This document shows, one piece after another, positions 16,537 to 25,846 of a stretch of DNA of 64,000 bases; the stretch's first letter is position 1, and each line of letters opens with the position of its first letter. The notes under the pieces were generated by a model. It did no database searches, was not told the origin of the DNA, and was given only the letters and a program-made list of their open reading frames with translations. The DNA lies in the NCBI RefSeq assembly GCF_003627215.1, contig NZ_CP032677.1, forward strand, positions 2,485,501 through 2,549,500. The letters run 5' to 3'. This DNA comes from Pseudomonas sp. Leaf58 (GTDB lineage Bacteria; Pseudomonadota; Gammaproteobacteria; Pseudomonadales; Pseudomonadaceae). The position numbers were made by a program, and so were the translations under genes.

Positions 16537-18108
16537 ATGGAATGGCTAGCCGATCCCACGGCCTGGCTAGGCCTGTTGACGCTTATCGTCCTTGAGCTGG
16601 TGCTGGGTATCGACAACCTGGTGTTCATTGCCATTCTTGCCGACAAGCTACCGCCGCATCAGCGCGACCGCGCGCGGGTGATTGGCCTGAGCCTGGCGTT
16701 GATCATGCGTCTGGGCCTGTTGGCGAGTATTTCATGGATGGTCACCCTGACCGCGCCGCTGTTCGAGGTGTTCGACAAGAGCTTCTCTGGCCGTGACCTA
16801 ATCATGCTGTTCGGTGGTGTGTTCCTGCTGTTCAAGGCCACCATGGAGCTGCATGAGCGCCTGGAGGGCCATGTGACCCAGGCCAGCGGCGCTGTGCGCC
16901 ATGCTGCGTTCTGGCCGATCGTGGCGCAAATCGTGGTGTTGGACGCAGTGTTCTCGCTGGACGCGGTGATTACTGCGGTGGGCATGGTTGAACATTTGTC
17001 GGTGATGATGATTGCAGTGGTCTTCTCGATCGGCATCATGATCGTCGCCAGCAAGCCGCTGACGCGCTTCGTCAACGCCCACCCCACGGTGATCATGCTG
17101 TGCCTGGGCTTCCTGATGATGATCGGCTTCAGCCTGACCGCCGAAGGCCTGGGCTTCCATATCCCGAAAGGTTACCTGTACGCGGCCATCGGTTTCTCGA
17201 TCCTGATCGAGCTGTTCAACCAACTGGCCCGTGCCCGCCGCAAGCGCAGCCTGCAACAGCACCGGCCGCTGCGTGAGCGCACCGCCCATGCTGTGTTGCG
17301 CCTGCTGGGTGGGCGCCGGGTCGAGGCCGACGAGGTGGGTGAAGAAATTGCCGACCTGGTCGAAGGCGGTGAGGAACAGGTGCTGTTCGACCGCCGCGAG
17401 CGGGTGATGATCAGTGGCGTGCTAAACCTGGCCGAACGGCCGATCCGCACGGTGATGACCGCGCGCACCGAAGTTGATGTAATCGACTTGGCGCAGCCGG
17501 CAGAGGCCATTGCCCAAGCCCTGGCCAATTCGCCGTACTCACGCTTGCCGTTGATCCGCGATGGCCGCGTGGACGAGCCATTGGGCTTCGTGCACAAGAA
17601 AGAACTGCTCAAGGAGCTGTTGGCGGGCAACGAGCCCGACTTGGAGAGCATGGCCCGGGTGCCGTTGAACCTGCTCGAGAGCTTCAGCATTCTTAACGCG
17701 TTGGAGCAGATGCGTAGCCAGTCGACCCACATTGCCTTCGTGGTCAACGAGTTCGGTGATTTCACCGGCCTGTTAACCATGACCGACATCCTCGAGTCGA
17801 TTGCCGGTGAACTGCCGGATGCCAGCGAGGTTGAAGGCCCGGGCATCGTCGAGGAAGGTGACGGTTTTGTGGTCAGCGGTGCCGTGAACCTGAGCCAAGT
17901 GCAAGCGCGTACTGGCTTCTGTGCCCGCGCTACCGAGGACTACCAGACCCTTGCGGGCCTGGTGATGAGCCTGCTCGACCGCCTGCCGATGGTGGGTGAT
18001 CGCCTGGCCTGGAATGGCTGGACGCTGACCGTGGAGGCGGTGGAAGAACGCCGGGTGCGCCAGGTTCGGCTTACACCGAGCGGCGACGCTGACGCAACAG
18101 GTGCTTGA
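16537..18108 (+). CDS. TerC-family membrane protein with CBS pair and CorC domain
   Basis: The 523-residue protein joins three modules. The first is a TerC-type membrane domain of about seven segments, with [13 protein letters not shown] and [17 protein letters not shown] (acidic residues in membrane). A CBS pair follows at about residues 300-425 ([15 protein letters not shown], then [22 protein letters not shown]), and a CorC/HlyC domain closes the protein. It matches the YoaE/YegH-like family. Roles in metal (Mn) export or tellurite resistance are known for TerC relatives; the exact role here is unknown. Its last 38 bases overlap the convergent rarD-like gene. Confidence 0.88.
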   Translation: MEWLADPTAWLGLLTLIVLELVLGIDNLVFIAILADKLPPHQRDRARVIGLSLALIMRLGLLASISWMVTLTAPLFEVFDKSFSGRDLIMLFGGVFLLFKATMELHERLEGHVTQASGAVRHAAFWPIVAQIVVLDAVFSLDAVITAVGMVEHLSVMMIAVVFSIGIMIVASKPLTRFVNAHPTVIMLCLGFLMMIGFSLTAEGLGFHIPKGYLYAAIGFSILIELFNQLARARRKRSLQQHRPLRERTAHAVLRLLGGRRVEADEVGEEIADLVEGGEEQVLFDRRERVMISGVLNLAERPIRTVMTARTEVDVIDLAQPAEAIAQALANSPYSRLPLIRDGRVDEPLGFVHKKELLKELLAGNEPDLESMARVPLNLLESFSILNALEQMRSQSTHIAFVVNEFGDFTGLLTMTDILESIAGELPDASEVEGPGIVEEGDGFVVSGAVNLSQVQARTGFCARATEDYQTLAGLVMSLLDRLPMVGDRLAWNGWTLTVEAVEERRVRQVRLTPSGDADATGA

Positions 18109-18958
18109 AACCCTCAAGCACCAGCACCAGCACTGCGGCCCAGATGGGGAGGTAGGTAAGCCACTGATCTGGGCCGATGGTTTCGCCCAGCAGCAGCGCT
18201 ACCCCCACCAGCAGCACCGGTTCGACGTAGCTGAGCAGGCCGAACAAGCTGAACTGCAGCAAGCGGCTGGCCAGCACGTAGGCGATCAGGGCCGAGGCGC
18301 TGATCGCCCCAAGGATCGGGATCAACGCATACAGCCCCGGGTGTGCTTGTAGGTCGGCGGTAGAAAGCGGGCCCTGGATCACGAAATACAACGCCCATGG
18401 CAACAGCAGGCACATGTCGCACCACAGGCCACCGAGGTGGTCGGTGCGGCAGCGCCGGCGCAACACGAAATAGATCGGGTAGCCGATCGTCACCACCATG
18501 GTTTCCCAGGCAAAACGACCATGCTGGTACAGCTCGTGGCCTACACCCAGCGCGGCGCAGGCCACGGCTACCTTCTGCAGGCGTGACAGGCGCTCGCCAT
18601 ACACCAGTCGCCCGGTCAGTACCATGGCAAGCGGCAATAGGAAGTAACCCATCGACACTTCCAGGCTGCGCCCGTGCAGGGGCGCCCAGAGGAATAGCCA
18701 CAACTGCACACCCATCAGCCACGATGTGCCGAGCATGCCCAGCAACAGCAGCGGCGTGCGTTTTACTCTGGCGAGCAGCTCGCCCACCCGTTTCCAATCC
18801 TTCGAGACAAGCATGAACAGGGTCAGGCAGGGCAGCGTCAACAGGGTACGCCAGCCAAAAATCTCTTCGCCATCGAGTGGCGTAAGCAGGGAGGTGTAGA
18901 AGTACATCACGGCGAACAGACAGGACGCCATGACCGACGAAAGAATGCCTTTTGACAC
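18071..18958 (-). CDS. rarD: RarD-like EamA/DMT-superfamily transporter
   Basis: A 295-residue protein with about ten membrane segments in two repeated halves. The N terminus [28 protein letters not shown] fits the RarD group, where Y(Y/F)..L.PL.G..I..WR is conserved (FGWRTLL seen here). RarD proteins were first linked to chloramphenicol sensitivity; the true substrate is unknown. It is convergent with and overlaps the TerC-like gene by 38 bases, so the two 3' ends could interfere. Confidence 0.85.
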   Translation of the reverse strand: MSKGILSSVMASCLFAVMYFYTSLLTPLDGEEIFGWRTLLTLPCLTLFMLVSKDWKRVGELLARVKRTPLLLLGMLGTSWLMGVQLWLFLWAPLHGRSLEVSMGYFLLPLAMVLTGRLVYGERLSRLQKVAVACAALGVGHELYQHGRFAWETMVVTIGYPIYFVLRRRCRTDHLGGLWCDMCLLLPWALYFVIQGPLSTADLQAHPGLYALIPILGAISASALIAYVLASRLLQFSLFGLLSYVEPVLLVGVALLLGETIGPDQWLTYLPIWAAVLVLVLEGFKHLLRQRRRSV

Positions 18959-18990
18959 GAATGCCTCGAATAAGGAGTTGAGCGGTTGGA

Positions 18991-20577
18991 TCAGCCGCGC
19001 ATGATCTCAGGGGGCGCGGCTTGCGGCAACCGCGATGCGCCTGGGCGAGCGGCCAGCGCTTCGAGGAATTGGGCGGCCGGCATGGGCCTGGCGAACAGGT
19101 AACCCTGTTGGAAGTCCACCCCGTGGCGGGCCAGGTAGTCGCGCTGGGCTTCGGTTTCCACGCCTTCGGCAACGATGCCCAGGCCCAGCTTGGCCGACAG
19201 TTCGATGATGGTCTCGAGGATATGCAGCGACAGCGCGTCGCCACCGATCATGGCCACGAAGCTCTGGTCGATTTTCAAGTAGTCGACCTTGAACTGGCGC
19301 AGGTAGTTGAGGCTGGACTGGCCGGTGCCGAAGTCGTCGAGGGCAATCTTCACACCCATGGCGTCGAGCTTTTCAAACAGTTCCAAGGCCACTGGGGTAG
19401 CTTCGATCAGCTTGCGCTCGGTCAGCTCCAAGGTCAGCAGCACTCGGCCCGGCGGGAAGTGCTGGAGGAAGGTGCGGCAGTCGTCCAGCAGGCTGAAGTC
19501 GCGGCAGTGGTCGGCAGTGATGTTGACGCCGATATGGAAACCGTCCTCCAACAGCCCGGCATATGGCGCCAGGCTTTGCGCGGTGTGTGTCATCAGCGCA
19601 CGGGTCATGGCGACGATCTGCCCGCTGTGTTCGGCGTAGGGAATGAACAGGTCGGGCCTTACCAGTCCTTCCTGTGGGTGGTTCCAGCGCATCAGCACTT
19701 CGGCACCGGCCCAACGGTAATCGCCCTTGCGCACCACCGGCTGGAAATACGGCAGAAACTCATCGGCTTGCAAGGCCCGGCGCAGTTCAGCACGGGGCGA
19801 GGTGGCGCGGCGGATCTGCCAGCGGCACATCAGCGCGGCCACCGCGCCCAGCACCAGCAGCAAGCCGAATAGGGCGGGGTAGTGGCTGCGCCACAGCCGG
19901 CCCTGCTGGTTGGCGCTGTAGCCGCCATGCACACTGAACGGGTAACGCGTCGAACCCAGCAGCACATTGGCATGGGTGGCGGCGGGTGGCACGCCTGGGT
20001 GCACGATGCCATCTTTGCCCATCCAGGCATCGCCCACGCGGATCTGCAGGTCTTCGTCGGGGCCAATCAAGCGCAGTGCCGTCAGCAGGTGGTCGCCATC
20101 AACCGTGCTGATCGCGCCGCGGTCACCGTCGCTGGCTCGGTACACCAGCAGCGGGTGGCCGGGGGTAACCGAGTTGCCTTCCATCAGCCACAGCTTGCCG
20201 TCGGCGTAGTCGCTGGGCTTGACCGGTTCGTCGAAGGCGCCGAACAGCGAGGAGCAATACAGCTGGTTAGCTTTGAACAGGTTGGTCGAACGCACGAAGG
20301 CGTTGCGTGTGACCTGGGCGCGCAGCGTGAGCTGGGCCGGTTCGCAGGGGCTGCCGGCAAGTGGCAGCAAGGCGTTGGCAGCGCTGGACAGGTTGTCGAG
20401 TATACGCTCGACATGCTCCACCACTTGGCGGCTGGTGGCCTGGCTGCTGGCCTGCATTTCGCGCTCGATCTGCCAGTTCATCACGCCCAGGCCAAACGCC
20501 ACGGGCAGTACACCGACTAGCCACGGCAGCAGGGTGCGCCAGCTCAAGCTGGCCGGGCGTTTGACGGTAAGGGGCAT
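18991..20577 (-). CDS. CSS-motif cyclic-di-GMP phosphodiesterase (EAL)
   Basis: This 528-residue inner-membrane protein has a TM (about 18-34), a periplasmic CSS domain with Cys78 and C108-S-S, a second TM (about 233-252) and an EAL domain. EAL residues visible are E293-VLMRW, NITADH, LELTER, the DDFGTGQSSL loop and KIDQSFV, so it should be catalytically active. In E. coli PdeC-type enzymes the periplasmic Cys pair is a redox switch set by DsbA/DsbB, with reduced Cys activating hydrolysis or proteolytic release (known for the family). AGAGGTC precedes the chosen ATG; an upstream start would add 19 non-conserved residues. A CSS-only paralogue lies past hpd at 21969. Confidence 0.93.
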   Translation of the reverse strand: MPLTVKRPASLSWRTLLPWLVGVLPVAFGLGVMNWQIEREMQASSQATSRQVVEHVERILDNLSSAANALLPLAGSPCEPAQLTLRAQVTRNAFVRSTNLFKANQLYCSSLFGAFDEPVKPSDYADGKLWLMEGNSVTPGHPLLVYRASDGDRGAISTVDGDHLLTALRLIGPDEDLQIRVGDAWMGKDGIVHPGVPPAATHANVLLGSTRYPFSVHGGYSANQQGRLWRSHYPALFGLLLVLGAVAALMCRWQIRRATSPRAELRRALQADEFLPYFQPVVRKGDYRWAGAEVLMRWNHPQEGLVRPDLFIPYAEHSGQIVAMTRALMTHTAQSLAPYAGLLEDGFHIGVNITADHCRDFSLLDDCRTFLQHFPPGRVLLTLELTERKLIEATPVALELFEKLDAMGVKIALDDFGTGQSSLNYLRQFKVDYLKIDQSFVAMIGGDALSLHILETIIELSAKLGLGIVAEGVETEAQRDYLARHGVDFQQGYLFARPMPAAQFLEALAARPGASRLPQAAPPEIMRG

Positions 20578-20872
20578 GCTGACCTCTATATGAAGGTAAC
20601 GAGAGGATAGCCGGTTGCCGCCATGCGCAAGCAACTAAAACGCGACAAACCATTTTACGCAATGTAGAATCGGTTTACGAATACAACAATAAGGTCCTTC
20701 AAATCCGAAGGGTCAAGCCCGCCGAGAATGTGTCCATATGACATACCATGGGTTCAAGCTGATCATTGGTGACTTCCTCGCCCGCAGCGTGCGGGGCATC
20801 CCCTGTGCACCGCCGTTTTTGTTCCACATCCCACGCAATCAATAATTTTTCGCTGCAGATGAGAACACTAAC

Positions 20873-21949
20873 ATGGCTGATATCTTCGACAATCCAATGG
20901 GCCTGATGGGCTTTGAGTTCATCGAACTGGCTTCGCCAACCCCTGGCGTACTCGAGCCAGTATTCCAGATGCTGGGCTTCACCAAGGTGGCCACCCACCG
21001 CTCCAAGGATGTGCACCTGTATCGCCAGGGCGACATCAACCTGATCCTGAACAACGAACCCAAGAGCATCGCCTCTTACTTCGCTGCCGAGCACGGCCCG
21101 TCGGTGTGTGGCATGGCGTTCCGCGTGCGCAATGCCCATGAAGCCTATGCTCGCGCCCTGGAACTGGGCGCCCAGCCGGTAGAAATCGAAACCGGTCCAA
21201 TGGAGCTGCGCCTGCCAGCGATCAAGGGTATCGGTGGTGCGCCGCTGTACCTGATCGACCGCTTCGAAGAAGGCAGCTCGATCTACGATATCGACTTCAA
21301 GTTCATCGAAGGCGTAGACCGCCACCCGGTAGGTGCCGGCCTGAAGATCATCGATCACCTGACCCACAACGTATACCGCGGGCGCATGTCGTACTGGGCG
21401 GGTTTCTACGAGAAGTTGTTCAACTTCCGCGAAATCCGCTACTTCGACATCAAGGGTGAGTACACCGGCCTGACCTCGCGCGCCATGACCGCACCCGACG
21501 GCATGATCCGTATCCCGCTGAACGAAGAATCGTCCAAGGGGTCCGGGCAGATCGAAGAGTTCCTGATGCAGTTCAACGGCGAAGGCATCCAGCACGTGGC
21601 GTTCATGACCGATGACCTGCTCAAGACTTGGGATGCCTTGAAAGGTTTTGGCATGCGCTTCATGACTGCACCGCCACAAACCTACTACGAAATGCTCGAA
21701 GAGCGTTTGCCTGGTCACGGCGAGCCGGTAGACCAACTGAAAGCACGCGGCATTCTGCTTGACGGTTCCTCGCAGCCCGATGACAAGCGCCTGCTGCTGC
21801 AGATTTTCTCGGAAACCCTGCTTGGCCCGGTGTTCTTCGAGTTCATCCAGCGCAAGGGTGACGATGGCTTTGGCGAAGGCAACTTCAAGGCTCTGTTCGA
21901 ATCTATCGAACGCGACCAGGTGCGCCGCGGTGTGCTGAGCACCGACTGA
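20873..21949 (+). CDS. hpd: 4-hydroxyphenylpyruvate dioxygenase
   Basis: Hpd makes homogentisate from 4-hydroxyphenylpyruvate in tyrosine degradation, and excess homogentisate gives pyomelanin. The 358-residue protein has the two VOC halves. The iron ligands are visible as His162 (DHLTHNV), His241 (GIQHVAF) and Glu323 (FFEFIQR), matching the H-H-E triad of the P. fluorescens enzyme with a one-residue shift. No hmg genes are near; in P. putida these lie elsewhere. It is flanked on both sides by minus-strand CSS-domain genes, with 20 bases between its stop and the CSS-only gene's stop. Confidence 0.97.
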   Translation: MADIFDNPMGLMGFEFIELASPTPGVLEPVFQMLGFTKVATHRSKDVHLYRQGDINLILNNEPKSIASYFAAEHGPSVCGMAFRVRNAHEAYARALELGAQPVEIETGPMELRLPAIKGIGGAPLYLIDRFEEGSSIYDIDFKFIEGVDRHPVGAGLKIIDHLTHNVYRGRMSYWAGFYEKLFNFREIRYFDIKGEYTGLTSRAMTAPDGMIRIPLNEESSKGSGQIEEFLMQFNGEGIQHVAFMTDDLLKTWDALKGFGMRFMTAPPQTYYEMLEERLPGHGEPVDQLKARGILLDGSSQPDDKRLLLQIFSETLLGPVFFEFIQRKGDDGFGEGNFKALFESIERDQVRRGVLSTD

Positions 21950-21968
21950 CGCCCCCTGGGTGCCGCCG

Positions 21969-22778
21969 TCATGCACTGTCGGCGGCGGTGCTACGCCTTT
22001 TGCTGGCACGGGTCCTGAACAGGGCCATATAGCCAATCGAGCTGGTCATTATTCCCACCAGCATCAGTGACGGAAGGGTCTGCAGCATCGATTGGCGGGC
22101 CTCCCGGGCGGTGTAGCCTTCAGCGTAGCCGCCCTTGACCTGATACCCATACTTGGCCGAAAGCGCACTTTCAGGAAACTCGGACTGTGACGGGCGCTGC
22201 TCGTCGCGGCTGTCCCCGTGGCTCCAGAGGTAACGGTCGTCAAATTCCAGCAGCAACGTCAAACCGTCTTGGAAAGCATTCAATTCGTTGCGTAGCTGTG
22301 TGGCATGGGCGGTCAGGATTACGGCTTGTTCATTGCTAGGCAGGTAATAGTTGATCAGCAGTTTAGGGGGCGCTGCACTTGGGGCGTTGGCTAGTTCGAC
22401 GCGGTTGCCGGACATGGCAAAGGCCGTCAGCTGCGGCAATGAGTCAGGGGTGCTGCTGCAGTAGGCCTGGTTACCCTCGACGAGAGACAGCGACCTTATC
22501 ATGGAGTAGCTGGCCACCTGTTTGTGCAGGGTGCTCATGACCTCGCTACAAGGTTTGCCTGCCAAAGGCAGCGCCAGAAGGGCGGCCTCATGTAGCCGGT
22601 CCAGCGCCTGGTCAACACTGAACACGGCCTCTTTGACCGAGACGCTGGCGTTTTCTGCGAGTTTCTTTTCCAGTTGGAAAAACATCACCAGTAACCCGGT
22701 ACACACGGGTACCAGCCCCATCGCAAGGAGCAGCAGCAGTTCCAGCAAGCTGCGCCCGGCGTGCGTGAATTTTGACAT
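21969..22778 (-). CDS. CSS-domain membrane protein without an EAL domain
   Basis: The 269-residue protein has TM1 (about 12-35), a periplasmic domain with Cys77 and C107-S-S, TM2 (about 232-252) and a short basic tail RASKRRS ending at residue 269. The Cys spacing (30) equals that of the CSS-EAL enzyme at 18991 (Cys78/Cys108), and the GYxxKGGYAEGY segment before TM2 matches GYSANQQG there. The EAL domain is wholly missing. It could be a stand-alone periplasmic redox sensor, a dimer partner for the neighbouring enzyme, or a remnant left by deletion up to hpd. No EAL remnant is visible before the hpd stop. Confidence 0.8.
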   Translation of the reverse strand: MSKFTHAGRSLLELLLLLAMGLVPVCTGLLVMFFQLEKKLAENASVSVKEAVFSVDQALDRLHEAALLALPLAGKPCSEVMSTLHKQVASYSMIRSLSLVEGNQAYCSSTPDSLPQLTAFAMSGNRVELANAPSAAPPKLLINYYLPSNEQAVILTAHATQLRNELNAFQDGLTLLLEFDDRYLWSHGDSRDEQRPSQSEFPESALSAKYGYQVKGGYAEGYTAREARQSMLQTLPSLMLVGIMTSSIGYMALFRTRASKRRSTAADSA

Positions 22779-22911
22779 AGGCCAATTGATCTCCGGTCCG
22801 AAGCTGCTCGTGGTGAACAGCGCAACCCTGAGCCTATTTACTCAAAGATCACCCGGCTGTAGGCCGAGTGCAGTGTGCCGGTTGGGAAAACGGAATCACC
22901 GGCATAGGCAT

Positions 22912-23598
22912 CTACCGACCTTTTAGTTTTGCGAGCACTTTCTCGGCTAGCGCAGCCGTGGAGGCGGGGTTTTGCCCGGTGATCAGCCGATCATCGGTCA
23001 CCACGTACGGCTGCCACGGGTCATCATGCTTGCTATAGCTCCCACCGCGGGCGCCCAGCTCGTTTTCCGTCAGGAAGGGGACCACCTTGTCCAGTTCGGC
23101 CAGTTTTTCCTCGGTATTGGAAAAGCCGGTCACCTGGCGGTCCTTCAACAGCAGGCTATTATCACTGAGCTTGATGTTCAGCAGGCCGACAACACCGTGG
23201 CACACCGCCGCGACAATGCCCTTGTTCTCATACACCCGGCGTGCCAGCTCCTGCAGGGCCTGGTTATCGGCGAAGTCGTACATCACCCCGTGGCCGCCGG
23301 TGTAGTAGATAACGCTGTACTCTTCGGCCTTCACCTGGCCGGGGCTTAAGGTGCTACCCAGGCGCGTCATGAAGCGCTTGTCGTCATACCATTGCCAATC
23401 CAGGTCGGGGGCCATTTGCAGGCTGTGCGGGTCGACGGGGACGTAGCCGCCCAGTGGGCTGACATAATCCACCGTATAGCCGGCGTGTTCGACTTTCTCC
23501 ACAAAGTGCACGGCTTCTCCCAGCCACAACCCGGTCGCCCGCTTGAGGGTCGGATACTTGGCCGTATTAGTCAGCACCACCAGCATTTTCTTGCTCAT
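22912..23598 (-). CDS. DJ-1/PfpI-family (class I glutamine amidotransferase-like) protein
   Basis: A 228-residue protein of the DJ-1/ThiJ/PfpI superfamily. The nucleophile elbow is AAVCHGVVGLL and an acidic partner lies in the GLWLGEAVHFVEK segment, the arrangement of Hsp31/YajL-like chaperones and glyoxalase III enzymes. The YYTGGHGVMYDF segment is also typical. GGGAG precedes the ATG at 23598; a GTG two codons upstream is less likely. Role probably in methylglyoxal or stress protection; exact activity not readable. Transcribed alone. Confidence 0.9.
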   Translation of the reverse strand: MSKKMLVVLTNTAKYPTLKRATGLWLGEAVHFVEKVEHAGYTVDYVSPLGGYVPVDPHSLQMAPDLDWQWYDDKRFMTRLGSTLSPGQVKAEEYSVIYYTGGHGVMYDFADNQALQELARRVYENKGIVAAVCHGVVGLLNIKLSDNSLLLKDRQVTGFSNTEEKLAELDKVVPFLTENELGARGGSYSKHDDPWQPYVVTDDRLITGQNPASTAALAEKVLAKLKGR

Positions 23599-23779
23599 GA
23601 CCACGCTCCCGTCGGCAACCTGAATGGGCCGTTGCTCCCTGGCCCGAGGGAAAACCTAATCAGCATAGCTGCCACCTGCAAGTGCGCCATGGTGTGGCGC
23701 GTGCTGTGCTAACGTGAATCCAATCCATAGGCGCTGGTGGCACCGGTGGTCAACCTAGAGCAGTGCGGGAGTTACGATA

Positions 23780-24826
23780 TTGGTCGCTAACGGTACACCG
23801 CGTGAGCCTGCACCGCAGGTTCTGCTGCAACCGCCTACTGCACCGTCGGTCGAGACGATGGGCGAACGGATTGCACGATTCGACTGGGGGCGCACATCGC
23901 TCGGGCCGTTGCCGCGTTGGCCAGCCTCGTTGCGCATTGCCGTCGACATGATGCACTTGTCACCGTTCCCGTGCGCTGTGGTGTGGGGGCCAGACCTTAG
24001 CGTGGTCCATAACGGCGCCTACCGGGCCTTACGGCCCGTTGCCCCGGATGCGTTGGGCCAACCGTTCGATACGTTATGGCGCGATGTTTGGCCGGCGATG
24101 GGGCCATGGGTGTTCAAGGCGCTTGAAGGGCGCTCCAATTTTGTCGAGGACCCACCGTTGCGTATCACCTGTGGCGAGGGTGCCGAGCCGCTGTGGTGCG
24201 CGTTCGGTTATGCACCGCTTCACGATGAGCTGGGCAGTGTGGCGGGGTTTCTGCACACGGTGATCGAGACCACCGCCAGTGGCGAGGCGTACCGCCATTG
24301 GCGCGCGCAGGCGCAACACTTTGAGCGCCAGATCGAGCGGCATGTCACGGAGCGCGAGCAGTTTTGGCAGTTGTCGCGTGATGCGATGATGACCATTACC
24401 CCTGAGCTGAAGGTGCATGCCGCCAACCCCGCCTGGCACCACATCCTCGGCTGGACTGAAGCGCAGGTTCGAGATGTGTCGGTGCTGGAACTGGTGCACC
24501 CAGCGGACCGTGCGGAAGTACAGGTGGCCGTGTCCGGGTTTCTGCAATACCACAACACCGAGCAGTTGGAGACCCGGCTGCGTCACCGTGAAGGCCATTA
24601 TCACTGGTTTCGCTGGAGTGCGCGGTTCGACGGCAACCTGCTGACCGCGGTTGGCCGGGATATTACCGAAGACCGCGAAGAGGCCGCGCGCCAGTCCGAG
24701 GCGCTGATGCGCAACCACGAGCTGATGGAGGTGGTTGGCCAGTTGGCGGGGGGCATGGGCCATGAAATGAACAACGTGCTGTCCGGTATTGGCGGCAGCC
24801 TCGAACTGCTGCAACGGCGCCTTTAG
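23780..24826 (+). pseudogene. Sensor hybrid kinase, N-terminal part, ended by an in-frame TAG
   Basis: This 348-residue part starts at TTG (GGGAG upstream; ATG 23859 is an alternative). It has a PAS-like sensor (FDWGRTSLGPLPRWPASLR, the start common in hybrid kinases), a PAS domain around residues 190-305 (HAANPAWHHILGWTEAQV) and the first helix of a HisKA domain with GGMGHEMNN (His328). It stops at TAG 24824-24826. The same reading frame goes on directly with EGRVERVEAYVEVARDS, and the intact paralogue at 25826 has RRLQQGR where this has RRL-stop-EGR. A CAG-to-TAG change is therefore the simplest cause. Either a disrupted gene or a naturally split kinase. Confidence 0.85.
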
Positions 24827-24835
24827 GAGGGGCGC

Positions 24836-25846
24836 GTGGAGCGGGTAGAGGCCTATGTGGAGGTGGCGCGCGACTCGGTGCAGCGGGCCATGGAACTGAC
24901 TCATCGCCTGCTGGCGTTTTCCCGCCATCAACCCCTGGCGCCCAAGCCGTTGTACCTCAATCGGCAATTGCGGCTGAGCGAACCCCTGCTACGGAGCACC
25001 CTGGGTGCTGAAATGCGCCTGCATTGGCAACTGGATGTCACCTCGTGGGCGGTCAACCTGGATGTGCCGCAGCTTGAAAATGCCTTGATCAACCTCTGTG
25101 CCAACGCCCGTGAAGCGTGCCTGGGGCGTGGTAATGTGACCTTGCATAGCGTCAACAGGCGGCTGAACGCGAGTTTTCCGGATGAGCATGGCCTGCCGCC
25201 AGGCGACTACGTGGCCTTGCATATAGAGGATGATGGCCATGGCATGCCGGCGGCGGACATCGCCAAGGCCTTCGAGCCGTTTTTCACCAGCAAACCCATC
25301 GGGCGGGGTTCTGGGCTTGGGCTGTCGATGGTGTATGGCTTTGTTGGCCAATCGGGGGGCTACGCCTGGATCGAGTCGGTGCCTGACCAGGGCACCAAGG
25401 TCTCGATGCTTTTTCCGCGCTGCCATGACCCGGTACCCGAGGTTCCTAAGCTGGCACCGCGTTCGCAGTGCATGGCGCGGGGCGAGCGCCTGCTGTTGGT
25501 CGATGACGAGCTGAATTTGCGTGCTGTGATGCGTGAGTACCTGACCGAGCGGGGTTTCGATGTCACGGAGGTGGGCGATGCCAATTCGGCGCTGGAGCGC
25601 TTCCGCAATGACGGCCCTTTCGACCTGGTGATCACCGACATTGGTTTGCCGGGCGGTTTCAGCGGCCGACAAGTGGCCAAGGCGATGCGCATGCAGCTGC
25701 CACAGCAGAAGATTCTGTTCATCACCGGTTACGCGGACCAGCCAGTCGAGGCGCAGTTTCTCGCGCAGCCTGGCACGGCATTGATGAACAAGCCGTTCCC
25801 GCTGGCGGACCTTGCCGATGAAGCGCTACGCATGCTCGATGGCTGA
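24836..25846 (+). CDS. C-terminal half of the split hybrid kinase: DHp helix 2, HATPase, receiver
   Basis: This part of about 336 residues would start at GTG 24836. AGGAGGGG at 24825-24832 overlaps the upstream TAG and lies five bases before the GTG, a very good site for translational restart. It holds the second HisKA helix (SVQRAMELTHRLLAFSRHQP), an HATPase with N box NLCANAREA, EDDGHGMP and GSGLGLSMVYG, and a receiver domain (LLVDDELNLRAVM, phosphoacceptor Asp in LVITDIGLPGG, Lys in LMNKPFP). All catalytic residues are intact. Its end overlaps the convergent kinase at 25826 by 21 bases. It lacks the phosphorylatable His, which is in the first half. Confidence 0.75.
   Translation: MERVEAYVEVARDSVQRAMELTHRLLAFSRHQPLAPKPLYLNRQLRLSEPLLRSTLGAEMRLHWQLDVTSWAVNLDVPQLENALINLCANAREACLGRGNVTLHSVNRRLNASFPDEHGLPPGDYVALHIEDDGHGMPAADIAKAFEPFFTSKPIGRGSGLGLSMVYGFVGQSGGYAWIESVPDQGTKVSMLFPRCHDPVPEVPKLAPRSQCMARGERLLLVDDELNLRAVMREYLTERGFDVTEVGDANSALERFRNDGPFDLVITDIGLPGGFSGRQVAKAMRMQLPQQKILFITGYADQPVEAQFLAQPGTALMNKPFPLADLADEALRMLDG

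Noticed and set aside
21950..21990. GC-rich hairpin as terminator of hpd
   Set aside because: A GCCGCCG/CGGCGGC pair exists but has no T run and overlaps the end of the CSS-only gene.
20699..22036. Long minus-strand reading frame opposite hpd (445 codons)
   Set aside because: An antisense shadow; hpd has all three iron ligands in frame.
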